A program made the translations under genes and the position numbers. A DNA stretch of 64,000 nucleotides from UBA4479 sp963974935 (GTDB taxonomy: Bacteria > Pseudomonadota > Alphaproteobacteria > Rhodospirillales > Casp-alpha2). Shown piece after piece: positions 8,176-16,798 of this stretch (position 1 is the stretch's first letter; each line of letters begins with the position of its first letter). The notes beneath the pieces were generated by a model. That model had not been told where the DNA came from. It did no database searches and saw nothing but the letters and a program-made list of their open reading frames with translations. The DNA is taken from the NCBI GenBank assembly GCA_963974935.1, contig CAXBEV010000001.1, positions 248,001 through 312,000 on the forward strand, written 5' to 3'.

Positions 8176-9450
8176 ATGGTTTTGGACCCAACAGGGCGTC
8201 ACGAAACCACCGCGCATTTATTGCGGGATGCCATGGCGTTCGTGCTCGCCGGCGGTCGCGGCTCGCGCTTGATGGAATTGACCGACCGCCGCGCTAAGCC
8301 GGCGGTTTATTTCGGTGGCAAAAGCCGGATCATCGACTTTGCGCTGTCGAATGCGGTGAACTCGGGCATTCGACGCATCGGTATTGCCACGCAATACAGA
8401 GCGCACTCGTTGATCCGCCACATGCAGCGGGGCTGGAACTTTTTCCGGGCTGAGCGGCGCGAGATGCTGGATATTTTGCCTGCGTCGCAGCGCACCGCCG
8501 ACGGGCAGTGGTATCTGGGCACCGCCGATGCAGTGTATCAAAACATCGACATCATTGAGAGCTATGCGCCGGAATACATCATCATCTTAGCCGGCGATCA
8601 TATTTATCGCCAAGACTATGGGATCATGCTCAAGCACCATGTCGAGAGCGGCGCGGATGTGACGGTCGGCTGCATCGAACTCGACCGTGCCGAGGCGACC
8701 GGGTTCGGCGTCATGCATATTGACGAGAACGACCGTATCAGTGCGTTCTTCGAGAAACCCGCCGACCCGCCGGCGATGCCGGGCAAGCCCGACCGTGCGC
8801 TAGCGTCCATGGGGATTTATGTATTTGCCACTAAAACCTTGTTTGAGGTGTTGCGCCGCGACGCCGAGGACTCGACGTCTGATCACGATTTCGGCAAAAA
8901 CGTGATTCCGTACATGGTTGAAAATGCGAAGGCGGTGGCGCATCAGTTTTCGCAGAGTTGCGTCATGTCCGGTTCGGAGCGCGAACCTTACTGGCGTGAT
9001 GTCGGCACGTTAGACAGTTTTTGGCAGGCTAACATCGACCTGATGGACCCGGTGCCGGAACTTGATCTGAATGATACTGCGTGGCCGATCTGGACGTATT
9101 CGGAATTGACGCCACCGGCCAAATTCATTGGTGCGCCCGGTCCTGTGAACGTGGACCAATCCATGGTATCGGGCGGTTGCGTGGTGCGCGATGCAGATAT
9201 CTTGAACAGCCTTTTGTTTAGTGGTGTACAGGTCGGTTCGAAAACTCATTTAGAGCGCGCGGTCGCCTTACCGTATTGCGAGATCGGCGATGGTGCGCGG
9301 CTGTCCAACGTCATATTGGATCGGGGCGTCGTCGTGCCGGCAGGTTTGGTCGTCGGCGAAGATGCCGGATCGGACGCGGCTAGGTTCCGTCGATCTGAAG
9401 GTGGCGTGACGTTGATCACGCAGCCGATGATTGACGCGTTGGAGGCCTGA
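8176..9450 (+). CDS. glgC: Glucose-1-phosphate adenylyltransferase
   Basis: 424 residues. The nucleotidyltransferase domain has FVLAGGRGSRL (about 22-32), a KPAVYFGGKSRIIDFALSNAVNSG stretch (key residues Lys, Arg, Asp), LAGDHIYRQDY and FEKPADPP; the C-terminal third is the left-handed beta-helix of GlgC. It makes ADP-glucose from ATP and glucose-1-phosphate, the committed step for glycogen and, with GgpS at the same locus, for glucosylglycerol. The stop overlaps the start of glgA (TGATG at 9448-9452), indicating translational coupling; its own ribosome site AGGAGC lies in the end of glpK. Bacterial GlgC is normally allosteric, but its effectors cannot be read here. Confidence 0.94.
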   Translation: MVLDPTGRHETTAHLLRDAMAFVLAGGRGSRLMELTDRRAKPAVYFGGKSRIIDFALSNAVNSGIRRIGIATQYRAHSLIRHMQRGWNFFRAERREMLDILPASQRTADGQWYLGTADAVYQNIDIIESYAPEYIIILAGDHIYRQDYGIMLKHHVESGADVTVGCIELDRAEATGFGVMHIDENDRISAFFEKPADPPAMPGKPDRALASMGIYVFATKTLFEVLRRDAEDSTSDHDFGKNVIPYMVENAKAVAHQFSQSCVMSGSEREPYWRDVGTLDSFWQANIDLMDPVPELDLNDTAWPIWTYSELTPPAKFIGAPGPVNVDQSMVSGGCVVRDADILNSLLFSGVQVGSKTHLERAVALPYCEIGDGARLSNVILDRGVVVPAGLVVGEDAGSDAARFRRSEGGVTLITQPMIDALEA

Positions 9451-10895
9451 TGCGGGTTTTATTTTGCGCTGCCGAGTGTGCCCCGTTCGTGAAAACCGGT
9501 GGCTTGGGTGACGTGGTCGCGGCGTTGCCGCGTGCGCTGTTAGCCCAAGGCGTCGACGTGCGCGTCTTGATGCCGAAGTACCGCGATGCGTTTGCAGACA
9601 TCGGCGTGACTGAAACCGTCGCCGACTTTGATGCCTTGATAGGCGGCCCGGCCACCGTGCAGGCGGTGCGCGCAGACGGGCTTGAGCTTTTGTTGTTGGA
9701 TGCGCCGCATCTGTTTGATCGGCCCGGTAATCCGTATGTGCAGGCCGACGGCAGCGATTGGCCCGACAACCATCTACGCTTCGGCGCCTTAGCGCGCGCC
9801 GCTGCCGAGGTTGCGACCGGCGCGCTCGAAGGAGATTGGCGTGCCGACGCTGTGCATGCACACGATTGGCATGCCGGATTGGTGCCGTTGTATCTGTCGA
9901 TGCAGGGCGCAGGCGCGCCGCCGTCGATGATGACGATCCACAATATTATGTATCAGGGTTTGTTCCCGGGCGCGGTACGTACCGATCTCGGCTTGCCCGA
10001 GCAGGACTTTACACCGGACGGCTATGAATTCCATGGCCAAGTGGGGTTCCTTAAAGCGGGATTGATGTATGCAGACAAAGTCTCGACGGTCAGCCCGACT
10101 TATGCCGAAGAAATAAAAACGGCGGCGTTTGGTTTGGGCCTCGAAGGTGTCATCAACCACCGGGGCGGAGATGTCGTCGGCATTTTGAACGGCATCGATG
10201 AAGACGTCTGGAACCCGGCGACCGACCCGCTGATCCATAGCCATTACAAGACGCGAAACACCAAAGCCCGCGCCGCCAATCGCCTCCATCTCAACACGCG
10301 ATTTGGGTTGACGCCCGGTGATGGTCCGCTGATGTGCGTGGTGAGCCGCCTGACCGAACAAAAGGGTCTTGATCTTCTGCTGGACGCACTCCCCAGTTTT
10401 ATCAAGGCGGGTGGCAAGCTGGCGTTGCTGGGCTCGGGTGATCCCGTGATGGAGCGGGGCTTTAAGGATGCGGCCATGGCCTATCCGGGTGATGTCGGCA
10501 CCGTAATCGGTTACGACGAAGCGTTGGCGCATCAACTGCAAGCGGGTTCGGACGCGATCATTGTGCCGTCCCGCTTTGAGCCGTGTGGACTGACGCAGAT
10601 GTATGGGCTGCGCTATGGCTGTTTGCCGATTGTCGCGCACACGGGTGGGCTTGCCGATACCGTGACAGATTGTGACGCGGACCCAAAAAACGGCACCGGA
10701 TTTGTTTTTGCGCCGATCACGCAAGCGGCCCTTAGCGATGCGCTGGCGCGTGCCGTCGCGTGCTTTGCCGATGCGCCGCGTTGGCGTGGTGTGATGCGTC
10801 GAGCAATGAAACAGGACCTGAGTTGGGATGCGTCTGCGGCCACGTATATCGATATTTACGGCGCCATGCGCGCCGACACGGGGGTCGCCGCCTAA
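9450..10895 (+). CDS. glgA: Glycogen synthase (ADP-glucose)
   Basis: 481 residues, GT5 family. The N-terminal ADP-glucose-binding motif KTGGLGDV is at 15-22. HAHDWHAGLVPLYL, IHNIMYQG and NGIDEDVWNP follow, and the C-terminal Rossmann domain carries SRLTEQKGLDLLL and the retaining motif SRFEPCGLTQMYGLRYG. It extends alpha-1,4-glucan from ADP-glucose. It overlaps glgC by one base at its start and is immediately abutted by glgX (stop TAA, then ATG), so the genes are translated in one block. Confidence 0.94.
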   Translation: MRVLFCAAECAPFVKTGGLGDVVAALPRALLAQGVDVRVLMPKYRDAFADIGVTETVADFDALIGGPATVQAVRADGLELLLLDAPHLFDRPGNPYVQADGSDWPDNHLRFGALARAAAEVATGALEGDWRADAVHAHDWHAGLVPLYLSMQGAGAPPSMMTIHNIMYQGLFPGAVRTDLGLPEQDFTPDGYEFHGQVGFLKAGLMYADKVSTVSPTYAEEIKTAAFGLGLEGVINHRGGDVVGILNGIDEDVWNPATDPLIHSHYKTRNTKARAANRLHLNTRFGLTPGDGPLMCVVSRLTEQKGLDLLLDALPSFIKAGGKLALLGSGDPVMERGFKDAAMAYPGDVGTVIGYDEALAHQLQAGSDAIIVPSRFEPCGLTQMYGLRYGCLPIVAHTGGLADTVTDCDADPKNGTGFVFAPITQAALSDALARAVACFADAPRWRGVMRRAMKQDLSWDASAATYIDIYGAMRADTGVAA

Positions 10896-12995
10896 ATGGA
10901 TACGTTTGTCAGTATAACATCGGACTTTGAAATATTGGGCAGCGGCCCGGATGCGCCGACGCTCGGCGCGCATGTGCACGGTGACGGCGTCATGTTTGCG
11001 GTGTTTTCGGAAAACGCAGAAAACGTCACGCTTTGTTTGTTCGACGAGACCGACACCGAAATTGCGCGCTTGGATATGCCGGAACGAGATGGTGGCATCT
11101 GGCACGGCTTCGTGCCGGGCGTAGACGCCGGACAACGTTATGGCTATCGGGTGCACGGTCCCTATGCGCCGGACGATGGGCACCGTTTCAATGCGCACAA
11201 GCTGTTGATCGACCCGTATGCGAAAAGGCTCGCAGGCGACTTCACCGAAAGTCCTGCGCTCTATGGCTACGATCCGACATCGAAAAAGAAAGACCGTTCG
11301 TTTTCGTCTTTGGATAGCGCACCGTTTGTGCCGAAGTCTGTCGTGGTGTCTGAGCAACTTGGTGAATCTGTGTCTCGCCCTCTGCATTATTTCGGCGATA
11401 CCGTGGTCTATGAAGCGCATGTCAAAGGGCTGACACAGAAATTTCCGGACGTAGACCCGACCATCGCCGGCACGTTCGAAGCGTTGGCGGCCCCGCCGGT
11501 GTTGCGCCACTTACAAGACATGGGCATCACGGCATTGGAACTTTTGCCGATCCACGCGTTCAAGGATGATGCGTTTTTGTTGAAGCGCGGGCTTCGCAAT
11601 TATTGGGGCTATAACACGGCCGCCTTTTTTGCACCGGCGACCCATTACATGGGGCCGCGTGGCGCCGACGGCCTTAAGGACACGATTGCGATACTCCGCG
11701 ATGCCGGGATCGAAGTCATTTTGGATGTCGTTTATAACCACACCGCCGAGGGCGACCATTTAGGCCCGACCATCGGCTTTCGCGGTTTTGATAATACCGC
11801 TTATTACCGGCTCGAAGCCGGCGACCCCGCGCGCTACGTTAACGATACCGGTTGCGGCAACACGATAAATGCTGCGCATCCGCAGGTGGTGCAGATGATC
11901 TTGGACAGCCTGCGCCACTGGGTCACCGTCTATGGCGTCGCCGGGTTTCGGTTTGATCTCGGCGTCACGCTGGGCCGTGAAGCGGATGGCTTTGATGCCG
12001 ACGGTCGGTTCATGAGTGCGCTCCGCCAAGATCCGATTTTGAGCAAAGTGAAGCTGATCGCTGAGCCTTGGGATATCGGCCCGGATGGTTATCGCTTGGG
12101 CGGGTTCTCAACGCCGTTTGCCGAATGGAGCGATCGCTTCCGGGATGATGTGCGTCGGTTTTGGCGTGGCGACGATGCGACGGCGGCACTGGCGGCGAGG
12201 CTTTTGGGTTCCGCCGATGTGTTTGATCAGGGTGCGCGGCGCCCATGGGCGAGCGTGAATTTCGTGACCGCGCACGACGGCTTCACGCTCACCGATGCCG
12301 TCAGCTATAAGGACAAGCACAACAAGGCCAACGGCGAAAAAAACCGCGACGGCCATGGCGAGAATTATTCCAGCAACGGCGGTATTGAGGGTGCGACGGA
12401 GGATGCCGGTATCCAGGCATCTCGTGATCAGCGCCGGCGCAATATAATGGCGACGTTGTTGCTGTCGCAAGGCACGCCGATGTTGTTGGCCGGGGACGAG
12501 GTCGGCAATGCGCAAGGCGGCAACAACAATGCGTACTGCCAAGATAACGAGATCGGCTGGATCGACTGGCAGGGCTTGAACACGTCGTTTCATCAGTTTG
12601 CGAAACGCCTGATCCGGCTTCGGCGCACACACCCGGTGCTTCGCCAACCTAGGTTTTTGCATGGTATGCTTCGCGATAGCGATGGCGCGCCTGATGTGCA
12701 ATGGCTGGCGATGGACGGTGCTGATTTGAATTGGGGTGCATCTGACTTTCGTACCTTTGCCGTTTGGCTCAAAGGGTCAGCGGAAGCACCGATTGAAACG
12801 CGCCCGGATGACGAGGCGATTATCGCGGTCAATGGATCGGATGAGGATGCTACCTTCACGTTACCGGACAGTGTGATCTGGCAACGCGCGCTTGATACGG
12901 CATCTGCCGAAACTCTGCCCATTGACGCCGCTGGGTCACAACCAATCGCGGCGCAGAGTATCGTCGTGTTCGTCAGCGGAGGCATTGATGACTGA
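10896..12995 (+). CDS. glgX: Glycogen debranching enzyme GlgX
   Basis: 699 residues: an N-terminal CBM48-like domain followed by a GH13 barrel. Catalytic-region motifs are visible: VVYNHTAEGDHLGP, GFRFDLGV (nucleophile Asp), IAEPWDIGP (acid Glu) and VTAHDGFTL (Asp). The late GDEVGNAQGGNNNAYCQDNEIGW is typical of GlgX/TreX isoamylases, with key residues Asp, Glu and the Asn run. It hydrolyses alpha-1,6 branches of limit dextrin left by GlgP. The ATG directly follows the glgA stop. The 3' end overlaps malQ by 8 bases. Confidence 0.93.
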   Translation: MDTFVSITSDFEILGSGPDAPTLGAHVHGDGVMFAVFSENAENVTLCLFDETDTEIARLDMPERDGGIWHGFVPGVDAGQRYGYRVHGPYAPDDGHRFNAHKLLIDPYAKRLAGDFTESPALYGYDPTSKKKDRSFSSLDSAPFVPKSVVVSEQLGESVSRPLHYFGDTVVYEAHVKGLTQKFPDVDPTIAGTFEALAAPPVLRHLQDMGITALELLPIHAFKDDAFLLKRGLRNYWGYNTAAFFAPATHYMGPRGADGLKDTIAILRDAGIEVILDVVYNHTAEGDHLGPTIGFRGFDNTAYYRLEAGDPARYVNDTGCGNTINAAHPQVVQMILDSLRHWVTVYGVAGFRFDLGVTLGREADGFDADGRFMSALRQDPILSKVKLIAEPWDIGPDGYRLGGFSTPFAEWSDRFRDDVRRFWRGDDATAALAARLLGSADVFDQGARRPWASVNFVTAHDGFTLTDAVSYKDKHNKANGEKNRDGHGENYSSNGGIEGATEDAGIQASRDQRRRNIMATLLLSQGTPMLLAGDEVGNAQGGNNNAYCQDNEIGWIDWQGLNTSFHQFAKRLIRLRRTHPVLRQPRFLHGMLRDSDGAPDVQWLAMDGADLNWGASDFRTFAVWLKGSAEAPIETRPDDEAIIAVNGSDEDATFTLPDSVIWQRALDTASAETLPIDAAGSQPIAAQSIVVFVSGGIDD

Positions 12996-15081
12996 CCGTA
13001 ATGATCATGACGCGCTCGGCGACATAGCGGTCCGTGCAGGCATCTTGTCGGCGTATCACGACTTTTCCGGTGACGAACATTTCACCACACCGGAAACGCG
13101 TGATGCATTGCTGGCAGCCATGGGACTTCCGAACACACCCGCTGAAGCGGCGGAATTGTTGGCGGTCTGGAATAGCGCGGCGGCGAGCCGTACGTTGCCG
13201 GCGGATATGGTGCTCGAAGCCGATGTGCCGCATCAACTTGAACCCACCGGCGGCGCCACGTCTTGGGAAATTGAGTTCGAGAACGGTGAAGTCATCGCCG
13301 GTGTGGACGAAGATGGCGTCAACTTGCCGCCTCTGCCGTGCGGCTATCACCGTTTGTGGCGGGGTCATGAACAAACGTTGCTGATCGTTGCACCCAGCCA
13401 CGCACCATCGGTTGAAGACCGGGTCGGTGCGTCGCGTATCTGGGGCGCGACGACATCGCTTTACGGTATGACGTCCGGTCGTAACGGTGGCATTGGCGAT
13501 TATGAGGACTTGGCGCAGACAGCGGAGGCGATGGCGTCCCTTGGCGCTGATTTCTTGGGGACCAATCCGGTGCATGCGTTGGGCGCGCACACGTCGGAAA
13601 TCAGCCCGTATTCACCATCGCATCGAGGCTTGTTCAATACCCGTCACATCGCCATTGACCGTGCGCCTGAGTTTGAGAATTCTGATGCCGCAAAGCGCTT
13701 GTGGCATGATGCTGGCGACGCACTAAAGGCACTTAGAAAAACCGAGTACGTGGATTACAGCGGTACGCATACGATTGCGATGCGGGTGCTGCGTGCGTGC
13801 TTTGATACTTTCGAAGAAACCGGCGAGCAAACCGGCAGGCGCGACGCTTTTAATGCATTTCGGTATGCCGGTGGGTCTGCGCTTGAAACGTTTGCTGTTT
13901 TTGAATCACTCACCCAAGCCTATGGTCCGGACTCGTCCATATGGCCATCGGAATTGCGTGCGCCGGATACCGACGAAGTTCGTATGTTCGCCGACGCCTA
14001 TGCGCGCGAAGTACGGTTTTATATTTATTTGCAATGGCTTGCTGATAGTCAGCTCGGCAGCGCGCACAGTCGGGCAAAGGCCGCGGGTATGGGGCTCGGG
14101 CTTTATGCGGATTTGGCGGTCGGTGTGCGCGCGGACGGCGCTGAGCCATGGGCGCAGCCGGACGCGTTCAGCGTCGGCGCCTCGCTTGGCGTGCCACCCG
14201 ATCAATTTAATGCGCAAGGCCAGTCATGGGGGCTGGTGCCGATCAATCCGCATGCGCTGCGCGAATTGGCCTACCGCCCGATGATTGAGACGATGCGCCA
14301 GACGATGCGCCACGCCGGTCTGTTGCGCATTGATCACGCGATTGGTTTGATGCGTTGTTTTTGGATTCCTGCAGCAGATGTGCCGGGCGCTTACGTCCGC
14401 TATCCGATGGCGGAGATATTGGCGATCATTCGGATCGAAGCGGCGCGCAGCGGATGCGTTGTCGTCGGCGAAGACCTGGGTGTTGTGCCCGACGGCTTGC
14501 GCGACACGTTTTCGGTAAACCGTCTTTATGGCTGTGCCGTGATGCAATTCGAACGCGAGCACGATGCCGCGTTCCGCCATCCGCACAATTACCGTCGTGA
14601 TACGCTGGCAAGCTTCGGCACCCACGACACGCCGACGTTGCAAGGTTATTGGTTGGCCTGCGATATCGACAAGCGGATTGAGCTCGGGCAGTTTTCCGAA
14701 GACGACGCAGACCACGCGCGCCAAGAACGTGCAGATGCGCGCACGCGCCTGTTATGGATGCTGAAAGACACGCATGTGTTACCGGACGGCCTTGATCCGA
14801 CGGCACCACCCGAAGATTTTGGTGTGCAGCTCAGGGTCGCTATGCATGCCGCCCTTGCAGAAACGAAGGCCGAGATGGTGGCGGTGCAGTTGGATGATGC
14901 TTTGGGCAGCCCTTTGCAGCCGAATTTTCCGGGCACGGTGGATACCTATCCGAACTGGCGCATAAAAATGCCCTATAGCGTCGAAAAAATTGCTGCACAA
15001 AAGCCGTTGGTCGACATTGCCGATGTCATGCAAAACGCAGGGCGCGGTACGGATGCGCACCTGCGCCGCAAACAAGCTTAA
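12988..15081 (+). CDS. malQ: 4-alpha-glucanotransferase (amylomaltase)
   Basis: Start chosen at ATG 12988, which has GGAGG at 12978-12982 and overlaps the glgX stop by 8 bases; the open frame extends further upstream only inside glgX. The protein is 697 residues with GH77 features: SPYSPSHRGLFNT, GLGLYADLAVGV, a PPDQFNAQGQSWGL substrate loop, LRIDHAIGLMRCFW with the nucleophile Asp, GEDLGVVPDGLR with the acid Glu, and FGTHDTPT with the third Asp. It shuffles alpha-1,4-glucans, recycling short maltodextrins produced by GlgP and GlgX. Confidence 0.92.
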   Translation: MTDRNDHDALGDIAVRAGILSAYHDFSGDEHFTTPETRDALLAAMGLPNTPAEAAELLAVWNSAAASRTLPADMVLEADVPHQLEPTGGATSWEIEFENGEVIAGVDEDGVNLPPLPCGYHRLWRGHEQTLLIVAPSHAPSVEDRVGASRIWGATTSLYGMTSGRNGGIGDYEDLAQTAEAMASLGADFLGTNPVHALGAHTSEISPYSPSHRGLFNTRHIAIDRAPEFENSDAAKRLWHDAGDALKALRKTEYVDYSGTHTIAMRVLRACFDTFEETGEQTGRRDAFNAFRYAGGSALETFAVFESLTQAYGPDSSIWPSELRAPDTDEVRMFADAYAREVRFYIYLQWLADSQLGSAHSRAKAAGMGLGLYADLAVGVRADGAEPWAQPDAFSVGASLGVPPDQFNAQGQSWGLVPINPHALRELAYRPMIETMRQTMRHAGLLRIDHAIGLMRCFWIPAADVPGAYVRYPMAEILAIIRIEAARSGCVVVGEDLGVVPDGLRDTFSVNRLYGCAVMQFEREHDAAFRHPHNYRRDTLASFGTHDTPTLQGYWLACDIDKRIELGQFSEDDADHARQERADARTRLLWMLKDTHVLPDGLDPTAPPEDFGVQLRVAMHAALAETKAEMVAVQLDDALGSPLQPNFPGTVDTYPNWRIKMPYSVEKIAAQKPLVDIADVMQNAGRGTDAHLRRKQA

Positions 15082-15111
15082 GAACAGAATATTAAAAGGT
15101 CGAAACATCCG

Positions 15112-16743
15112 ATGCAGATCAAAACCATCCAAACCACGCCGCACCCCGGTCAAAAACCCGGCACGTCCGGGCTGCGCGCCAAGACCAAACAATTCCAGGC
15201 GCCGCATTATCTGGAGAACTTTGTGCAGTCGGTGTTCGATTCGACTGGCGGGATGGTGGGGAAGTCTTTGACCCTCGGCGGCGATGGCCGATTTTATAAT
15301 CGCGAAGCTTGCCAGATCATCTTGAAGATGGCCGCCGCCAACGGTGCCGCCAAAGTTTATGTTGGCCAGAATGGGCTACTGTCGACGCCGGCGGCCTCTG
15401 CAGTGATTCGTGAACTGAGGACCGACGGCGGCATGATTTTGTCGGCGAGCCATAACCCGGGTGGCCCCGACGGTGACTTCGGCATCAAATACAATGTGCC
15501 CGCCGGTGGCCCTGCGCCGGAAAGCATCACCGGTGCCATCCACGCGCTGAGCGAAAAAATCGAAACCTATAAAATCATCGATGCCGACGATGTCGACTTG
15601 ACCAAGGTCGGCACGCAAATGCTGGGTGACATGATGGTCGAGGTGATCGATCCGGTCGCGATATACGAAGATCTGATGGCGACGTTATTCGACTTTGACG
15701 CCATCCGTGCGTTGTTCGGTTCGGGTTTTTCCATGTGCTTTGACGCCATGAATGCGATCACTGGCCCGTATGCAAAACGCATCATTGAAGGGGCGCTGGG
15801 CGCGCCCACCGGCACTGTTGTGAATGGAATTCCGTTGCCCGATTTTGGTGGCCTGCACCCGGACCCTAATCCAGTTTATGCCAAACCGCTGATGGATTTG
15901 ATGATGGGCCCGGACGCACCGGATTTCGGTGCCGCCTCTGATGGTGACGGAGATCGCAATATGATCGTCGGGCGCGGCCAATACGTGACGCCGTCCGACA
16001 GTTTGGCAATTTTAGCCGCGAACGCGCATCTGGCGCCCGGCTATCAGGATGGAATCAGCGGCATCGCACGTTCGATGCCGACCAGTCGTGCCGCCGACCG
16101 GGTGGCAAAAAAACTCGGCATCGAAATGCACGAAACGCCGACCGGATGGAAATTTTTCGGCACATTGTTGGATGCGGGCCGTGTTACGATTTGCGGCGAG
16201 GAAAGCGCCGGTACCGGTTCTGACCATGTGCGCGAGAAGGACGGGTTGTGGGCGGTGCTGTTATGGCTGAATGTGCTGGCCGAGCGGCGTTGTTCCGTCG
16301 CCGATGTGGTGCAGGGGCATTGGCAGACGTATGGGCGAGATTACTACACCCGTCATGACTATGAAGCCGTCGATAAAGACGTTGCCGATGGGATTATCAC
16401 TGGTATTCGTGACCGCTTGGACAAACTGGCTGGTGCATCTTTCAATGGCTTGGGCGTGGAAAAAGCGCTGGATTTCCGTTATGAAGACCCTATCGATGGT
16501 TCTGTGGCCGAGCATCAAGGGCTGCAAGTGTATTTTGACAACGGGTCACGCTGTGTGATCCGCTTGTCGGGTACCGGGACCTCTGGCGCCACGATCCGCG
16601 TATATCTGGAGCGTTTTGAGGATGACCCCGTACAGATGGACCATGACCCGCAAGACGCTGTCGCGCCGCTGATCGGCGCGATGGAAGAGTTGGCGGGCAT
16701 AAAAGAACGGACCGGACGAAAGAAACCGGACGTTATCACATAG
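15112..16743 (+). CDS. pgm: Phosphoglucomutase
   Basis: 543 residues, alpha-D-phosphohexomutase family. The phosphoserine loop reads SASHNPGG (about 105-112), the metal loop is DGDGDRN, the sugar-specificity loop GEESAG, and the C-terminal phosphate-binding loop RLSGTGTSG. It interconverts glucose-1-phosphate and glucose-6-phosphate, linking the GlgP and GlgC reactions to central metabolism and also feeding GalU. It sits 30 bases after malQ and 55 bases before glgP on the same strand. Confidence 0.93.
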   Translation: MQIKTIQTTPHPGQKPGTSGLRAKTKQFQAPHYLENFVQSVFDSTGGMVGKSLTLGGDGRFYNREACQIILKMAAANGAAKVYVGQNGLLSTPAASAVIRELRTDGGMILSASHNPGGPDGDFGIKYNVPAGGPAPESITGAIHALSEKIETYKIIDADDVDLTKVGTQMLGDMMVEVIDPVAIYEDLMATLFDFDAIRALFGSGFSMCFDAMNAITGPYAKRIIEGALGAPTGTVVNGIPLPDFGGLHPDPNPVYAKPLMDLMMGPDAPDFGAASDGDGDRNMIVGRGQYVTPSDSLAILAANAHLAPGYQDGISGIARSMPTSRAADRVAKKLGIEMHETPTGWKFFGTLLDAGRVTICGEESAGTGSDHVREKDGLWAVLLWLNVLAERRCSVADVVQGHWQTYGRDYYTRHDYEAVDKDVADGIITGIRDRLDKLAGASFNGLGVEKALDFRYEDPIDGSVAEHQGLQVYFDNGSRCVIRLSGTGTSGATIRVYLERFEDDPVQMDHDPQDAVAPLIGAMEELAGIKERTGRKKPDVIT

Positions 16744-16798
16744 GAAACACCCGAGCATTTTAACGCAAGGTCGGCGCGTGCGCCGCCCCTAGAGGAAT

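Noticed and set aside
9789..11510. Long minus-strand open frame (573 codons) across glgA and glgX
   Set aside because: It lies antisense to two well-conserved enzymes, is rich in Arg and His as expected for a shadow frame in GC-rich DNA, and shows no family motif.
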